Below, piece by piece: positions 45,830 to 57,269 of a DNA stretch of 64,000 bases. Numbering within the stretch: the stretch's first letter is position 1; each line of letters opens with the position of its first letter. The DNA comes from Zopfochytrium polystomum (Eukaryota; Chytridiomycota; Chytridiomycetes; Chytridiales; Chytridiaceae): positions 1 through 64,000 of the forward strand of contig JAIVFJ010000198.1 in NCBI GenBank assembly GCA_025765615.1. The letters run 5' to 3'. The position numbers were made by a program, and so were the translations under genes. The notes under the pieces were generated by a model. The model saw only the letters and a program-made list of their open reading frames with translations, did not search any database and was not told the origin of the DNA.

Positions 45830-48800
45830 CTAGTCGTGCTGAGGCTGTTTCAACAACGCCCTCAGACACTGCAAATCCATCCAGCGAATCGAGGCGGGAG
45901 ATACCACCGCCTCGCCTTCCTCTTCCGCCTCCCCGTCCTCCTCGCCCGAGGCCCTTGAGGGAGCCTTTCCCGGTACCGCGATTCCCGCCAACGCGGCCGC
46001 CCTCTCGAGGGGGTGGCCGTCAGCGACCATCGACCGCGCGAGAAGCGCCAAAACACCCCGCGGAGGCAGCGCCTCCAAGCTCTGCCGAAGCCGCAGCCCA
46101 ATCCACCGCGGCGCCGCCGAATTCAGCCCCCCGCGACGCAGTTCGAGAAGGCAGGTGTTGAACAAAACGGACGTTTTTTTCTCTGCTCGAAGAAAAAAAA
46201 AAGAAAGAAAAAGTCGCTGGTTAGGTGAGGTTTGTGTGCGGAAATTTCGACGCCCGAACCTGGCAGCAACAACTCAGCTTGATTGGAAAACCAAACCGCC
46301 TGGTCGGAATGTCCGAGCATGGACAACACCGTTGAAAGGTTCCCGTAGGCTTCTCCCTGTGGCGGGCGAACAACTCAGATCGTCCGGTTCATTCAACGAG
46401 TCGATCGCTTACCAGAAGGCCATGATACGACCGATGCCTTAGCACCCGCTGCAAGCTTTGGTCCTTCCTAATGCGATGAACAACACCCTCTGGGGCAGTC
46501 GTCCAGACTGTCTCTACGCCTGGTATCCCACAAGTAGCAGAAAAGCCACGCAGACCGAGGGGTCTGTTGTTTGGCTTGGCGGCACGGCCAACGGCAGGCT
46601 CGTCTCCCCAGACAGTTTCGACTAAACTGACGAGGCGAAGGCCGGCTTGAAGGGCCTCTTGGACTGCAAACGGCTCCTCGAACGTGTTAGCCTCCTCGAT
46701 CCACTCGGATTCCTCATTCTGCTCGCTCTCGTCCCTCGATGCATCGCTCTTTCCTTCAACAGAGCACCGTAAAAGCCCTAGACAAGCGATTGGGTCCCAC
46801 ATGTCCAATGCTAGAACCTCCCGTGCCGAGTTTCTGGCCGCCACACGAGACTTTGCGGCCAAATGGACGAAAATGGTCGCTCGCTGGAGACGATTCAGGG
46901 GTATTAGCTGATTCGATCTCGTTTCGCGGGATGGGGTGTGGGACAAGGCTTTCAAATCAGAAAAGTAAGGCTCCAGCTTTTGCAGCAGGGGCGAAGATAG
47001 TTGGGGTGGTGCGACTTCGGTCAACCAGCATAGTAGGCGAATTGGGTCAAGGCCACTTGGTAACGCGGGTCTAGGGATGAGTCGCACCCGATTGTACATC
47101 TCCTACTTTAATTAGCGACTTTTTTCCTTGTGGAAAGGGAATCCTCACCTGCACCGCTCGAATCAAAAAATCCTGTTCCTGAGCCCTCCAACCCAGAGAG
47201 CGCGCTACAACAGCCTTGCCCACCAAAGAAGTCATAAAGGTCGAGTCTTTCTCCAAAGAAGCTTGAAAATACAGAAGCGCAAGCTCATAGTCAGCCTGGG
47301 GGAAAAGGAGAATAGTCAAAAAAAAAAAAAAAAAGAGCCATTCGGTATAAACGCTGGAACAAACATTCTCAACCGCAACGATCCCCATTTGCGCCAAAAG
47401 AGCAACGGGAGCGGAAGTACCATAATCTACAAGGGCTCTTTCAAAATAGAATTTCGCCCTCTCATCACGGATATCTATTAGCCGGCAGATCCATCCTGCA
47501 TTGCACGTCAGCGGGTATCGCTAATAAGGCAAATACGGTACCAGCCACAAAGTTTGCGAGGCCAGACCGATGGCTTTTGGCAACTTCCTCAACTTCGGAC
47601 AGAATAGCGCCCGTGTCAGCAAGTCCTGAGCGCGCAGAACAGGTCCCCAACAGAACAGTGGAGACTGCCGCCACTGGCAAAGAGTTGACTGCGGGTATCT
47701 GACTGGGTGTTGCCTCCAGCTGGAGAGTTCTCAATCGTTTTAGGATCGGCATGAAACTCCAATCGCTCCGGAAGAGACTGTGAACGCTGCACAACCAAAC
47801 AATTCTGCTTGCGGCGTCCTGGAGTGCTGCTAAGCTTTCCGAAATCGAGTCGTTAACCACTAAGCCTTCCTGGTTGAATACAAGGTTCGTCAGCTGTTCA
47901 AGTATGAGCGCCGCTGCCGCGATGTCAAGCGGTGAGTCGTTTGTCAGCTCCGCACGGGAGCTTACAAACACTTTTGAAGTATTCTCTTGGTGTCTTGCAA
48001 GTACGAGTGCGATACTTGAGTTCACGGAGCTCGTGCCGGAGGAGGATGGCCTTGACGGATTCTCCAAAGTGTGGAGGAGAGGGTACAAGGCAGTTCGAAT
48101 GAGATCACAAGCAACTTTAGTGCTTCGCAGTAGTTGGCACACAGCAGTTCTGTCGCCTGGCCTGGTTGAAAGTAGTGCAGCTCCTCGGTTGTAGACGATC
48201 GTCAAGAGCACCGAACAAGTGGGCAAAGACGGCTTGCACGAACGGGCTTGATGGGCGACGGTAGTTGCACTGTCGATCAGGGAAGGAAGCTTTTCCCGCT
48301 AAATAGCTGAATCAGCGCCGATTGACGGAATTCTATTTCGTGAGATTTACCCATAGCTGTGCAGTAACCAAATTCTGGCGTTGGCAAATTGTAAAGAGAG
48401 AATCGGCAGACTCGCCTGCTCGCGTGTCAGTTGCGAAACCAGATCCCCGCGCCAAGTTCCCAAAGAGCGAGCTCACCCCCGAAATCCATCGAGGATCCAA
48501 ACATTTGCTCAGCGAGAACAAAATCGCCGCGTCCCGAATGATGTAGTCCACCGTACCAGCAAGCAAGGCTTCGAGCCCATCCAGGACCACTTTCTCTCCG
48601 GTCGTAACCGACACCGCCGGATCCGTCCTCCTCGCCTAGTTCGTCGCCAGAAAGCGCGCTTCGCCTCGATTTCTTGAGCGGCCCTCCGCCCTCCCGTCCC
48701 GGCGGCTCGTCCGCGCGTCGAGGCCGTTTCCTCGCCTCGCCGCCGCCGTCGCCGCCGCCGCCATCCCACCACGACTTGCATCCCGCCTGCCACCAGACCT

Positions 48801-49572
48801 GCGCGCCCACTTTGACGGTCGGCAACAGTCGTCTTGGAACGGACGGAAACAAGACGGACACGACACCCGCGATCGCGTCGTGCGTTTGCGGGTACACGGC
48901 GTGCGGGGGCGGAGTCGGTGGTGCCGAAAGAGAATCGGAGGGGTGGCGGGCGGCGGCGGCTGAGGTAGAATTCGGGGTGTTGAAGGTGAACGCGCCGGTC
49001 TCGTGGAGGACCAGCTCGACTACGAGAGAAAGAACGTCGTCTGCGTCGGGTCGTCGCGGAGCGTCGCAGAGCATGGGCGCGATGCGGCCGTCGTTGGGGC
49101 CGGCGTCCAATCCCGCAGACGTCGTCCGTGCGGACACCGCCGCGTGCCACACGGCGCGCAGCATTGCGCAGAGGCAAAGCGGCGGATGGACGACGGGTCG
49201 TCGCGCGCTGCTGCTACTGCTGCTGGTGCTGCTGCTGCTGCTTCCGGCGGGTGCGCCCCGCAAGGACTGCACGATCGCGGCCCAGGCTTTGGCGTCGCTG
49301 CTCTTGCCGCTGCTACTGCTGCTGCTGCTGCTGCTCCGCGCGACGACGGTGGTGAGGACCTCGAGCAGGCACGGGAAACCGCAGCGATCATGGTGCCTTG
49401 TCATCATCGTCCTCACCGACATCGCAAATATTATTGCAGAGGAGCGCAGATGAAGGAAGCCACAAGCACACGCAGCGGCAGCTCCACCTGCAGCCAGCTC
49501 GCTACACGCAACACCAGCAGAAGAAAGGGAAAAGGCTGCGTAGCTACACCGGCTCATGTTAAAAGAAGACAT
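45830..49572 (-). CDS. Helical-repeat (TPR-like) protein, family not identified
   Basis: Exons that join in frame: ~48614-48351, 48298-47542, 47495-47353, 47295-47149, 47102-46413, 46356-46260 and 46182-45830 (stop TAG), with introns of 46-57 nt in most cases (the one after 47353 is 57 nt). An upstream exon from the ATG at 49572 or 49422 to ~48650 encodes a Ser-rich low-complexity region, segments such as VHPPLCLCAMLRAVWHAA and VSVLFPSVPRRLLPTVKVGA, and a basic nuclear-localisation-like stretch ARKRPRRADEP. Its junction with the next exon is unresolved: the frame changes near 48590-48660 with no good donor. The rest is Leu/Ala-rich helix pairs; ADYELALLYFQASLEKDST and GEAYGNLSTVLSMLGHSDQA read like tetratricopeptide repeats. 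It would act as a protein-binding scaffold. A weak resemblance in layout to FANCG-type TPR proteins is noted but not claimed. Confidence 0.6.
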
Positions 49573-50331
49573 GGACAGTCAACCCCCAACCCTCGAACAA
49601 GCGCATTCAAACAATTCTCCTTACTGCCGGCAGGAATCGGGGGGGGTGGTTTCTCACGATCCCCCCAAGAGAGCTCCGTGAAATGAACGAGAAGGACGTC
49701 AACTGCAGCAAGAGTGGAGCGGATTCTTCATATGCACGTGTTTGTCGGCGCCGCTGTGTAAGGGAACCGCGCTTCGTCATTTGATTTTTGAGCGGCGCAC
49801 ACCGAGGGCTGATATGATCTCACCTTTAACGTGGGAACTTTTGTGTTATTTTTTGTTGCAAAGGAGTTGGTTCAAAAAGGGTAGCGAAAAGCAACCGACT
49901 GTTGATTTTGTCCGCCCGTCCGGAAAAGGGGGTTCCGTTCGCTGTGCCTACCACCTGCGGGAGTGCTGTGGTGTTGTGTGACTTAGTGCGAGAGAGAGAG
50001 AGAGAGAGAGAGAGTGTGTGTGTGTGTGTGGGTTTATTTGCGAAATTTGGTCGCTTGTTGTTGCGGTCAGTCTGTTTGCGGGAAGTGAAAATTCGTTCTC
50101 CGCTCGCCCGCACGAAAGGAACGCGTTGTCGCCGCCCCGCCCGCCTTCCTTCCCCCTCCGCCCCTCTCCCTCCCAGTACCCTCCCATCACACTCAGGTGA
50201 GTCCATCTCGCGCGCAACGGCGAAGGCTTTGAACAATTCTTGTCAATCGTATCCAACCGAAGACCCCGATTCCTCCCCCCTGCGACTCTGACATCAATGT
50301 CGATGTACTCACTCACTCTCCACAGGTCGAA
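49573..50331. other. Divergent promoter region with 5' UTR
   Basis: Between two outward-read genes. It contains a GA/GT microsatellite at 49988-50031 and a CT-rich stretch 50130-50180 that suits a fungal promoter. Confidence 0.55.
50197..50325 (+). other. Probable 5' UTR intron
   Basis: Donor CTCAG|GTGAGT at 50197 and acceptor CTCTCCACAG ending at 50325, 6 nt before the ATG at 50332. Both are strong consensus sites with no coding frame across them, so an untranslated leader exon upstream of 50197 is likely. Confidence 0.6.
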
Positions 50332-52525
50332 ATGGACTACTTTTCCGGACACTCACACGACTCCCCCGAGAATATGATCGAATCGCCGTGGAACGAACCA
50401 TTCCCACGATCGATATGGGTGCCAGAGACCAGCGCAGCCCCTGACGGCCAGTCGTTTAACCCTATGCATTTACACATGTCCCACTCTGGACTATTCGGAG
50501 GCCACCATTTATACAATTTCTCCGATCCCCGCGCAGTGCACGGTGAACACGAAGGACAGGAACTTTCGCATCATGTGTTTGTCCAGCAACACCGTATGGC
50601 GCTGTACCATCACTCCGTAACCATGGAGGAGATCCACCACATTCATCAGACCAAACACATGTCGGATCTCGCCGTCCAACAACAAGCGTCGCCTTCACCT
50701 GACGGGCCAATTGAAATGGCGATTGACTCAAACGGCAGCCACTCGGATCCCAACGCCTACAACTATTTGAGATCCCCGCAGGCTCTCGCCGAGACTTCCT
50801 GCGCGCCGACCACGGTGTCTCTTTCCTCCATCGAGTCTCGCAAAACCGCGCTTCCAACGCCCCCTCGAGAAGCCGATGATAGGAAAGACCAACAAATGGA
50901 ATCAGTGCTACCAAAGAATGATCTCCGTGAAGAGCACCATCCTTTGGGTCAGAATGCAAACATTGACGCGTCCACTTCGTACATCACCCCCGGCCGCCGA
51001 AACTCCATACCCACAGCGATTCCCACTCCGAGAACCCCAGCTGCGCCGGCGGCCATGGCACCAAAGAGGAGGTCGGCGCTGCCAGTCCCTCCCCGCACGA
51101 AATCCAAGGACAAGGAGCGCGACGTGCCAGCCACGATCCCAGTCGTCGAAAACATTGACGGCGTCGAATGGTTCACGATCGAGTACGCCGTAAAAAAGGA
51201 CAAAAAGGTCTACCGCATTCGCACGGACATCGACGACATCAGCGTGGAAACACTCCCCACCGACTTCAAGTCTGACAACTGCGTCTACTCGAAAGCGTTC
51301 TGCCCGCGTTCGCAGTACAAGGGCCACCGATGGAACTACGAAAACAGTGTCAACATTGTCGGGTGGAAGCTCTGCTGGAAAAACTCTGAAATTTGCGGGC
51401 AAAAGGGTCTGATCCAGCGGGCTGTGGACTGCTTCCGGAACCGTTTCCCAGAGCTGAGGTCGAGGCGCGTCGTGAGGCAAGAAAAGAAGGTGAATGGCGT
51501 TTTGCGAAGCCGCAGGATCAAGTCGGGAAGCGCGAACGCTGGAACCCCGTACCCCAGAACCGAGCGCTGCTTGCGGTCGGTCAAGTCTGTGACACCGTCT
51601 GAAGTCGACCCTGACTCGGACGACGACACGGACGCGGTGGCGTCAGCCGCCGACGACGAAGAAGGGTACTCCCCAGTCGCGAGGAGGCGGCCCGGCTCTG
51701 CGCCCTCCGCGATACCGCTGCGAAACCCAACAGCAACCCCGCCGGAACCGCCCGTCGTAGACGCGCGGCCGCAAATGAGCCAAGTCCTCACCCTGGTGCC
51801 GTTGACGGGTCCTCACGTCGTCGGCATCAAGCTAACGCGGAAGCCAAACGCCCCGAAATCGCTCACGTTCGAGAGCATCGTCGACGGCCAGCTGCAAAAG
51901 ACTCGCATCTTTGTCAACATTGAAGCGTGCAGGATCCACCTCGAACTCGCCGCAAACACCTCCGCTGCTGCAGCCGCCGGCAAGAACTTTTCCAATCACA
52001 ACGCCGCCGCCGCCGTCGCCGCCGCCGTCGCGACGTCGCCGCAAGCACAGGACTTTAAGCGCTTGAACTGCGTCTACCCGCGCGCAGTCGGCGACTTTAA
52101 CCACTTTAAGCGCTCCTTCCCCTTTGCCCACCTCGTCCTCGTCGGCGCCGTCGATCCCGCGCAAACCGCCGCCGCCGCCGGCGTCGCCTCCAGCACGAAC
52201 GGCGGCGGCGCCAAACCCGTCATCCTCCCGCCGCCGCGCGTCGTCGGGAACCCCTCGGCCGCGCCAGCGACGGCCGGGGCATCCTACCCCCGCCGCCGCC
52301 GCTGCGGGCGCCGCGCCGGCCGCCGCGCACCCAGCGTGGCGCTCCTCGGCGGAGCTGATGGCCGCCCGCTACGCCACCGAGGTGATTTGCAACGAGATTG
52401 GCTGGCGGCTGGCGTACCTGAATCCGCGGCTGGTCGGACGCATCAACCTGCTGCAAAAGGCGCTGGACGCGTACCGCGACAAGTTTGGGACGGGATCGGC
52501 CTTGTTTGATCCCCCTATTTTCTGA
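50332..52525 (+). CDS. Fungal DUF8032-like protein with two domain copies
   Basis: The ATG at 50332 opens a long exon. A His/Met-rich disordered N-terminus (to ~270) is followed by a first conserved domain at ~277-385 (VEWFTIEYAVKKDKKVYRIR, SDNCVYSKAFCPRSQYKGHR, KGLIQRAVDCFRNRFPELRS). An acidic/basic linker and a second, diverged copy follow from ~500 (VVGIKLTRKPN, LNCVYPRAVGDFNHFKRSFP). The second copy finishes in another frame: NEIGWRLAYLNPRLVGRINL and LLQKALDAYRDKFG are read in the +1 frame to a TGA at 52523-52525. The frame changes between about 52240 and 52340, near a CCCCC run at 52289-52293. I see no convincing GT-AG pair there, so a base error or true frameshift is likely. The family is fungal and uncharacterised; a nuclear role is suggested by basic segments only. 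Confidence 0.72.
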
Positions 52526-53788
52526 AATAGGGAGATTGCGCGGGGGTGAAAGCGATGGAATGCTCTGGTCCCAATCAGTGTTTTTTTTTTTTATTTTTAT
52601 TTTTTTTTTTTTTTTACTGATCCCCTTTAGAGTAAGCGTGAAAGGCAATATCTTTTTTTTTTTCTTCTTCCCTTTTCTTTCCCCACGCTCGCTGCTTCCT
52701 GAGTGCCCATTCTGTTGTGCTTGAAACCAGAGCGAACCATATGCCATCTTATTTTTTTTTATTTTTTTAATTTTTTTTTGACTCCGTTTCGCCAGCGAGG
52801 CGTTGCATCTTGTATTTGTATCTAGCCCTTTTCCCTTTCCTTTTTCCCGCCTTCTCTGAACCAATGACAGCCGACTTCCCGAAACCCCTACTCAGTGACA
52901 GCAACCCCGTTTTAATTGCCTAGCTCTGTACCCGATCATATTAGTTCCTCCTTCGACTCCCCCTTCTCCCACTGTGCTCGCTTTTCTCTCTTCTCGGTCG
53001 TACACGTACTCTGTACCCCCCCTTCCGTGAGCTGGTCAGGTTTGTGAACATTTTTTTTTTTGGAACTCCTCCTCTGGCACGATCGTTTTTTCACTCTTAC
53101 GCGCTGTTGCGACTCCGACCTTTTTTTTATTTTATTTTATTTTATTTTTTTGTTTTTGTTGTGCGACGGCCTCGTGCAGTTTGCACGTCTGTACCTTTAC
53201 CGCACCCACCCATTTTAATGCCCTGCCCCCCATTTTTGCCCGCCGACGTACGTCTGCCCCCTCTTCCCACCCCATAGCTTTTCACCGCGCTTACCTCCTC
53301 CCATAACTCAGTGCCCCCCGCCAAAAAAAACATCGCGGGACGAGCTTAAAGTTTGCCAGCCTGTTATCAATCCTTCCACTCTTTTTTTTGGTGGCTGCGA
53401 AACGCTTTCCGCCCGATGTGACCCAAACCTTCACCCCCCACCCCCCAACAACACGCATTACCAAAAATAAAGCCCGGCAGTTGTGCAATGATGTGGGCAA
53501 ATTAGGCGACAGACGGCTTGGGGTCGGGATAGAAGATATTGGGGAATCCGCACGGGCGGCTCTAAGAAAATTGGTATCCCACACAAGAAACAAGGGCGGC
53601 GGCTATGGCAAGTGAAAAAAAAGGGAGAAAGACTCCCCGAGGCCGGTGATTCACTGATTTCGACTGCTGCGGTGCATAGAGGCAAAAAGTAAACTGATAT
53701 AAAAACAAGTGGAGGGGCGGAACGAGGGTGCGTTTTTGTCCCCCCACCGAACGCGTTTGAACCTTTGTTAAAATTTTTTTTTTTTTTG
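52526..53788. other. Convergent intergenic region, poly-T rich
   Basis: Holds the 3' ends of the DUF8032-like gene and of the 53789-55471 gene. Long T-rich tracts lie at 52579-52616, 52650-52665, 52751-52780 and 53128-53160. No gene is supported. Confidence 0.6.
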
Positions 53789-55471
53789 TCAACTCGCGGC
53801 GTCGAGCGTAAAGTTCGCGCAATGGATGACCGGCGTGTGCGGCAAGATGTGCTGCTCGATGCAGTTGCCGTACCCGTCGGATATCTTGCGGTCGTGGATC
53901 TCGAACGCCTGCGCGGGGCCGTCTTCGCACTCCGCGAAGACGGGTTTCCTCTGCAATGAAAAATTGGGGTTGCGGAGGATGAGGTTTCGCTTCGAAAAAA
54001 AGCACGGACGAACACGCGAACCGCCGTCCCCCGCGCCAACTGAATAAAAAAAAAAAAATAGACTCGCACTTTCTCAATCTGCATGCACAGCCGCGACAAA
54101 ACGCTCATCCACGACGACCCGCCGGCCACTAAGGTAAACACCTGGCCCCGCACTGCGCGGTCGCACTCGCCAAAGCTCGTCGTCGTCGTGTTGTCGATGG
54201 ACTCGTACCCGAGGCACAGGTCCGCGTCCACGTCGTGCACGCGGAAGAGGTCGGGGGTTGGCTCTGTCCCCGCGACGGTCGTCGTTGACGTCGGCGCGGT
54301 CGACGTCGAGGTTGAGGGCATGCCGCGGCCGCCGCCGTCGAAGGAGGACGAGGAGGATGCCCCGGTCCCGGTCGCGCTCGTCCCGCTTTCGCTGCTGGAG
54401 TGGCTGCCGTCGGTGGTGGTGGCGTCGCTGGAAGGCGACGTCGTCGCCTCCAAGCTGGCGCCGCCGCCGCCACCGCCGGTGGCCGTCGCGGAGGGCGGGT
54501 CGCTCTGGACCACGGTAGACGCGGCGGAGGGCGACGACGACGAGGAAGACGGGGCGGAGGGCGGCGGCGGGTGGGAGGAGATGGAGGCGGACGGGGAGGA
54601 GGGTGAGGAGGAGGAGGACGCGGCGGGCGCCGACGCCGCCGAGGAGAGGTTGTCGCTCGCGGTGTCTGCGGCGCTCGCGGTTTTGGTGCCGAAGCGGACG
54701 CCAACGGCGACGGCGGCGGCGAGGAGGAGGAGGACGAGGAGGATGAGGAGGAGGGCGGGGCGGCGTCGGAGGGGGGAACCTTTTGATACGAGTTCGGTCC
54801 GCAGTCAAAACTTCCGCGCACCAAAGCGCACCCAAAAAAAATCACAAAACATGATCGAATGTAACGGCTGAATTACCGGCTTGAGGTTTTGCATCAGCCA
54901 GCAAGAGGTCCTCTGGCGGCGGGTACGTCAGCTCGGTCGATCTCGAATGTCCCTCGTGGTTGTTTGGCTGCGGATACGTCAAGGCGCTGCCGTTGCTGTC
55001 GCTGCCGCCTCCGCTTCCGCTGCTGCTGACGCCCGACACGTGCCGCGGCAGCGGCGGCGACGGCGGTTGTGGCGGCGGCGGAGTGCCCGGCTGCTTCGAC
55101 TGCAGAAAGTACTGATCCAGCCGATGGTTCAGCCAGCCGTGCGTGCTGCTGCTGCTGCTGTTTCTGCCCGGCTCGTCGGCGGAGGCGGCACCGTGGGAGC
55201 CGTCGTCTGCCGCATGGTCCCTCTTCTTTTCGGTGTCGTAGCGGTCGAATCGGCGATGCAGCCAGCCGGTGGTCGCGTGGAGGCCCGTCGAGTCCTGGGA
55301 GGGTCGACCGACGTCGCCGGCATTTGAGGCTGCGGCGGCGGCGGCGGCGGGTGGAGGATGGGCGTCTGGGGGGTCGAGGTGGTTGTGGCGAGGAGTGCGA
55401 GAGCGTATGGACGAAGACGACGACGACGACAAGGACTGCGGCTGCGGCGAGAGGAGGTTACTGGACGCCAT
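53789..55471 (-). CDS. Type II membrane protein with ricin-like (beta-trefoil) C-terminus
   Basis: Three exons, 55471-54877, 54779-54070 and 53950-53789, join in frame to 489 codons (488 residues). Residues 1-198 are disordered (Ser, Pro, His, Gln). Two copies of a short motif, TGWLHRRFDRYD and HGWLNHRLDQYF, lie ~45 residues apart. A basic stretch then a single hydrophobic helix (ALLLILLVLLLLAAAVAVGV, ~207-228) has no preceding signal peptide, so the C-terminus should be lumenal or extracellular. A Ser/Thr-rich stalk (~230-375) leads to a ~113-residue Cys-rich end with repeating DLCLGY / GQVFTL / RLCMQI and AECEDGPAQAFEI / GNCIEQHI patterns. These resemble the C-L and QxW-type repeats of ricin-B lectins (here QxF), so sugar binding is possible. 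The trefoil assignment is an inference. The gene lies just downstream of, and in the same direction as, the large surface-protein gene. Confidence 0.72.
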
Positions 55472-56034
55472 TTTTGGTGCGCGGGCGACGGGTCGCGTAT
55501 AGGTCGAAAGAGGCCTGGCGCGGGGGGACTGCCAGGGGATTACTTCTTCGTTGTTTCTTCTTCTTTTCTCCTTCTTCGTCTCCTTCGTTTGCAGCAGAGC
55601 GTCTCTGTGCCCTCGCTCGCGGCGACGGCGACGAGGTGAGGCGCGGTGAGGGAAGAGAGAGCGAGAGAGATGAACCGTGTGAGCGAAGAAGAGGAATAAC
55701 AAGAAGAAGAAGAAGTAGAAGTAGAAGAAGTGATGGAAAGAAGGGTTTAACGGGCTCTGTCCCTCTCCCTCTCTCTCTCTCTCCTCTCTCTCGCTCTCTC
55801 TCTGTCTCGCTCGCTCGAACGCGAAAGCGTACAAGAAACGAAACAAGTCTGTCCTCCACAGGGTCGCAGAGGGCGAGAGACAGAGACAGAGACAGAGACA
55901 GAGAGTATGCGTGTCTGTCTGTCTGTCTGTCTGATCCAGGGGAAATTATTCCACCCGAGAATTTCTTTCCCTTTTTCGGTCCTTTGATTGTGCTGCTGCG
56001 TGCGCATTGCAGCTTTGTCTTCTTCTTCAGGCCG

Positions 56035-56080
<46 letters not shown>

Positions 56081-56700
56081 TGGTCGATGGATTCAATGCA
56101 AGACAAAACACAAACAAACAACAAACTGTTTTGCATGTTTGTTGTTGATCCGAGCAATCGAGTGGCGCAGCCAGGCAGACACACACGCACGATCCCACAC
56201 AACAAACCAGCACCACTTGCTTGCAATACACGGTGAAGGGAGGAATTGGAGTGTTCTGAATGCCGTTTCTTCTTAAAAGTAGCGTTTCGGCCAAATCAGG
56301 GGAAAGAAAAGGGAGAACGGGAGAAAAAAAAACAAACAAAAACGTGTCCTCCGGTGAGTCAAGCACTATCGAGGTCGCGTGAAAACGGGAGGGACAGTGA
56401 CAACGGGAACACAAGGTAGCAAAATCGAAAGAGCGGAAAAAAAGCAAGCCACAAGAAACCTCCTCTTCAATATCTGTCTCTCATACACACACACACACTA
56501 ATAGGAGCGATATGCATTTCTGTTCTGAAAGGTAAATTCGCAGGGATAATAGAAACCGAAGGCGGAAAGTGGGTGGGAGCGATCGTTTCGCTCCTCTCCA
56601 ACCGCCACCTCGTTATATGGTAAAGAAGGATGCAGGCCGAGCAAGAAAAAGAAAAGAAAAAAAGAAAAAAAGAAAAAAAGAAAAGGAACACAAGGCGAGC
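55472..56700. other. Intergenic region between two minus-strand surface-protein genes
   Basis: 5' flank of the 53789-55471 gene and 3' flank of the 56701-63625 gene. It contains GAA/AGAAG repeats (55555-55590, 55690-55735), CT and GACA tracts (55760-55935), a (GT)n run at 56036-56079 and an AAAG repeat just before 56700. No gene is supported. Confidence 0.6.
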
Positions 56701-57238
56701 TCAAATCACCACAGGCCGTCCGACGAGCGCGACCATCGCTGTCACGGCACCGGCCAAGAGCGCGGCCGCCGCAGCCGCTGCGTTTGCGGACCCCGCCACC
56801 CGCCGCGAGCCGTTTCGCCAGTTTGGACGCTTCGACTCGGCCGCCGCCGACGTCGTGGTCGCGTTGCGCGACAAGGTCGACGCGCTCCTGGCGCTGCTGC
56901 TGCTGATGCTGCTGCTGCTACTGCTGCTGGTACTGCTGGTGCTGCTGGTACTGCTGGTACTGCTGGTTGAGCTCACGCTAGTGCTGCTGCTGCTACTGGT
57001 GCTAGAAGAAGTGGACGAGCTTGACGAGGTGGAGGATGACGACGACGATGACGACTCGCTGCTGCTGCTGCTGGTTGAGGACGAAGACGGCGAAGGCGAT
57101 GAGGACGACGACGATGATGACGATGAGGATTCCGACGAGGACGAGGACGAGGACGAGGACGAAGACGAGGACGACGTCGGCTCAACCGTTGACGAGCTCG
57201 AAGTGCTCGAAGAAGACGAAGACGGCGAAGACGACAAC

Positions 57239-57269
<31 letters not shown>

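Noticed and set aside
50332..52525. Simple single-exon gene ending at 52509 in the main frame
   Set aside because: The last ~90 residues in that frame are Arg-rich and unlike the domain, while the +1 frame completes the conserved second domain copy.
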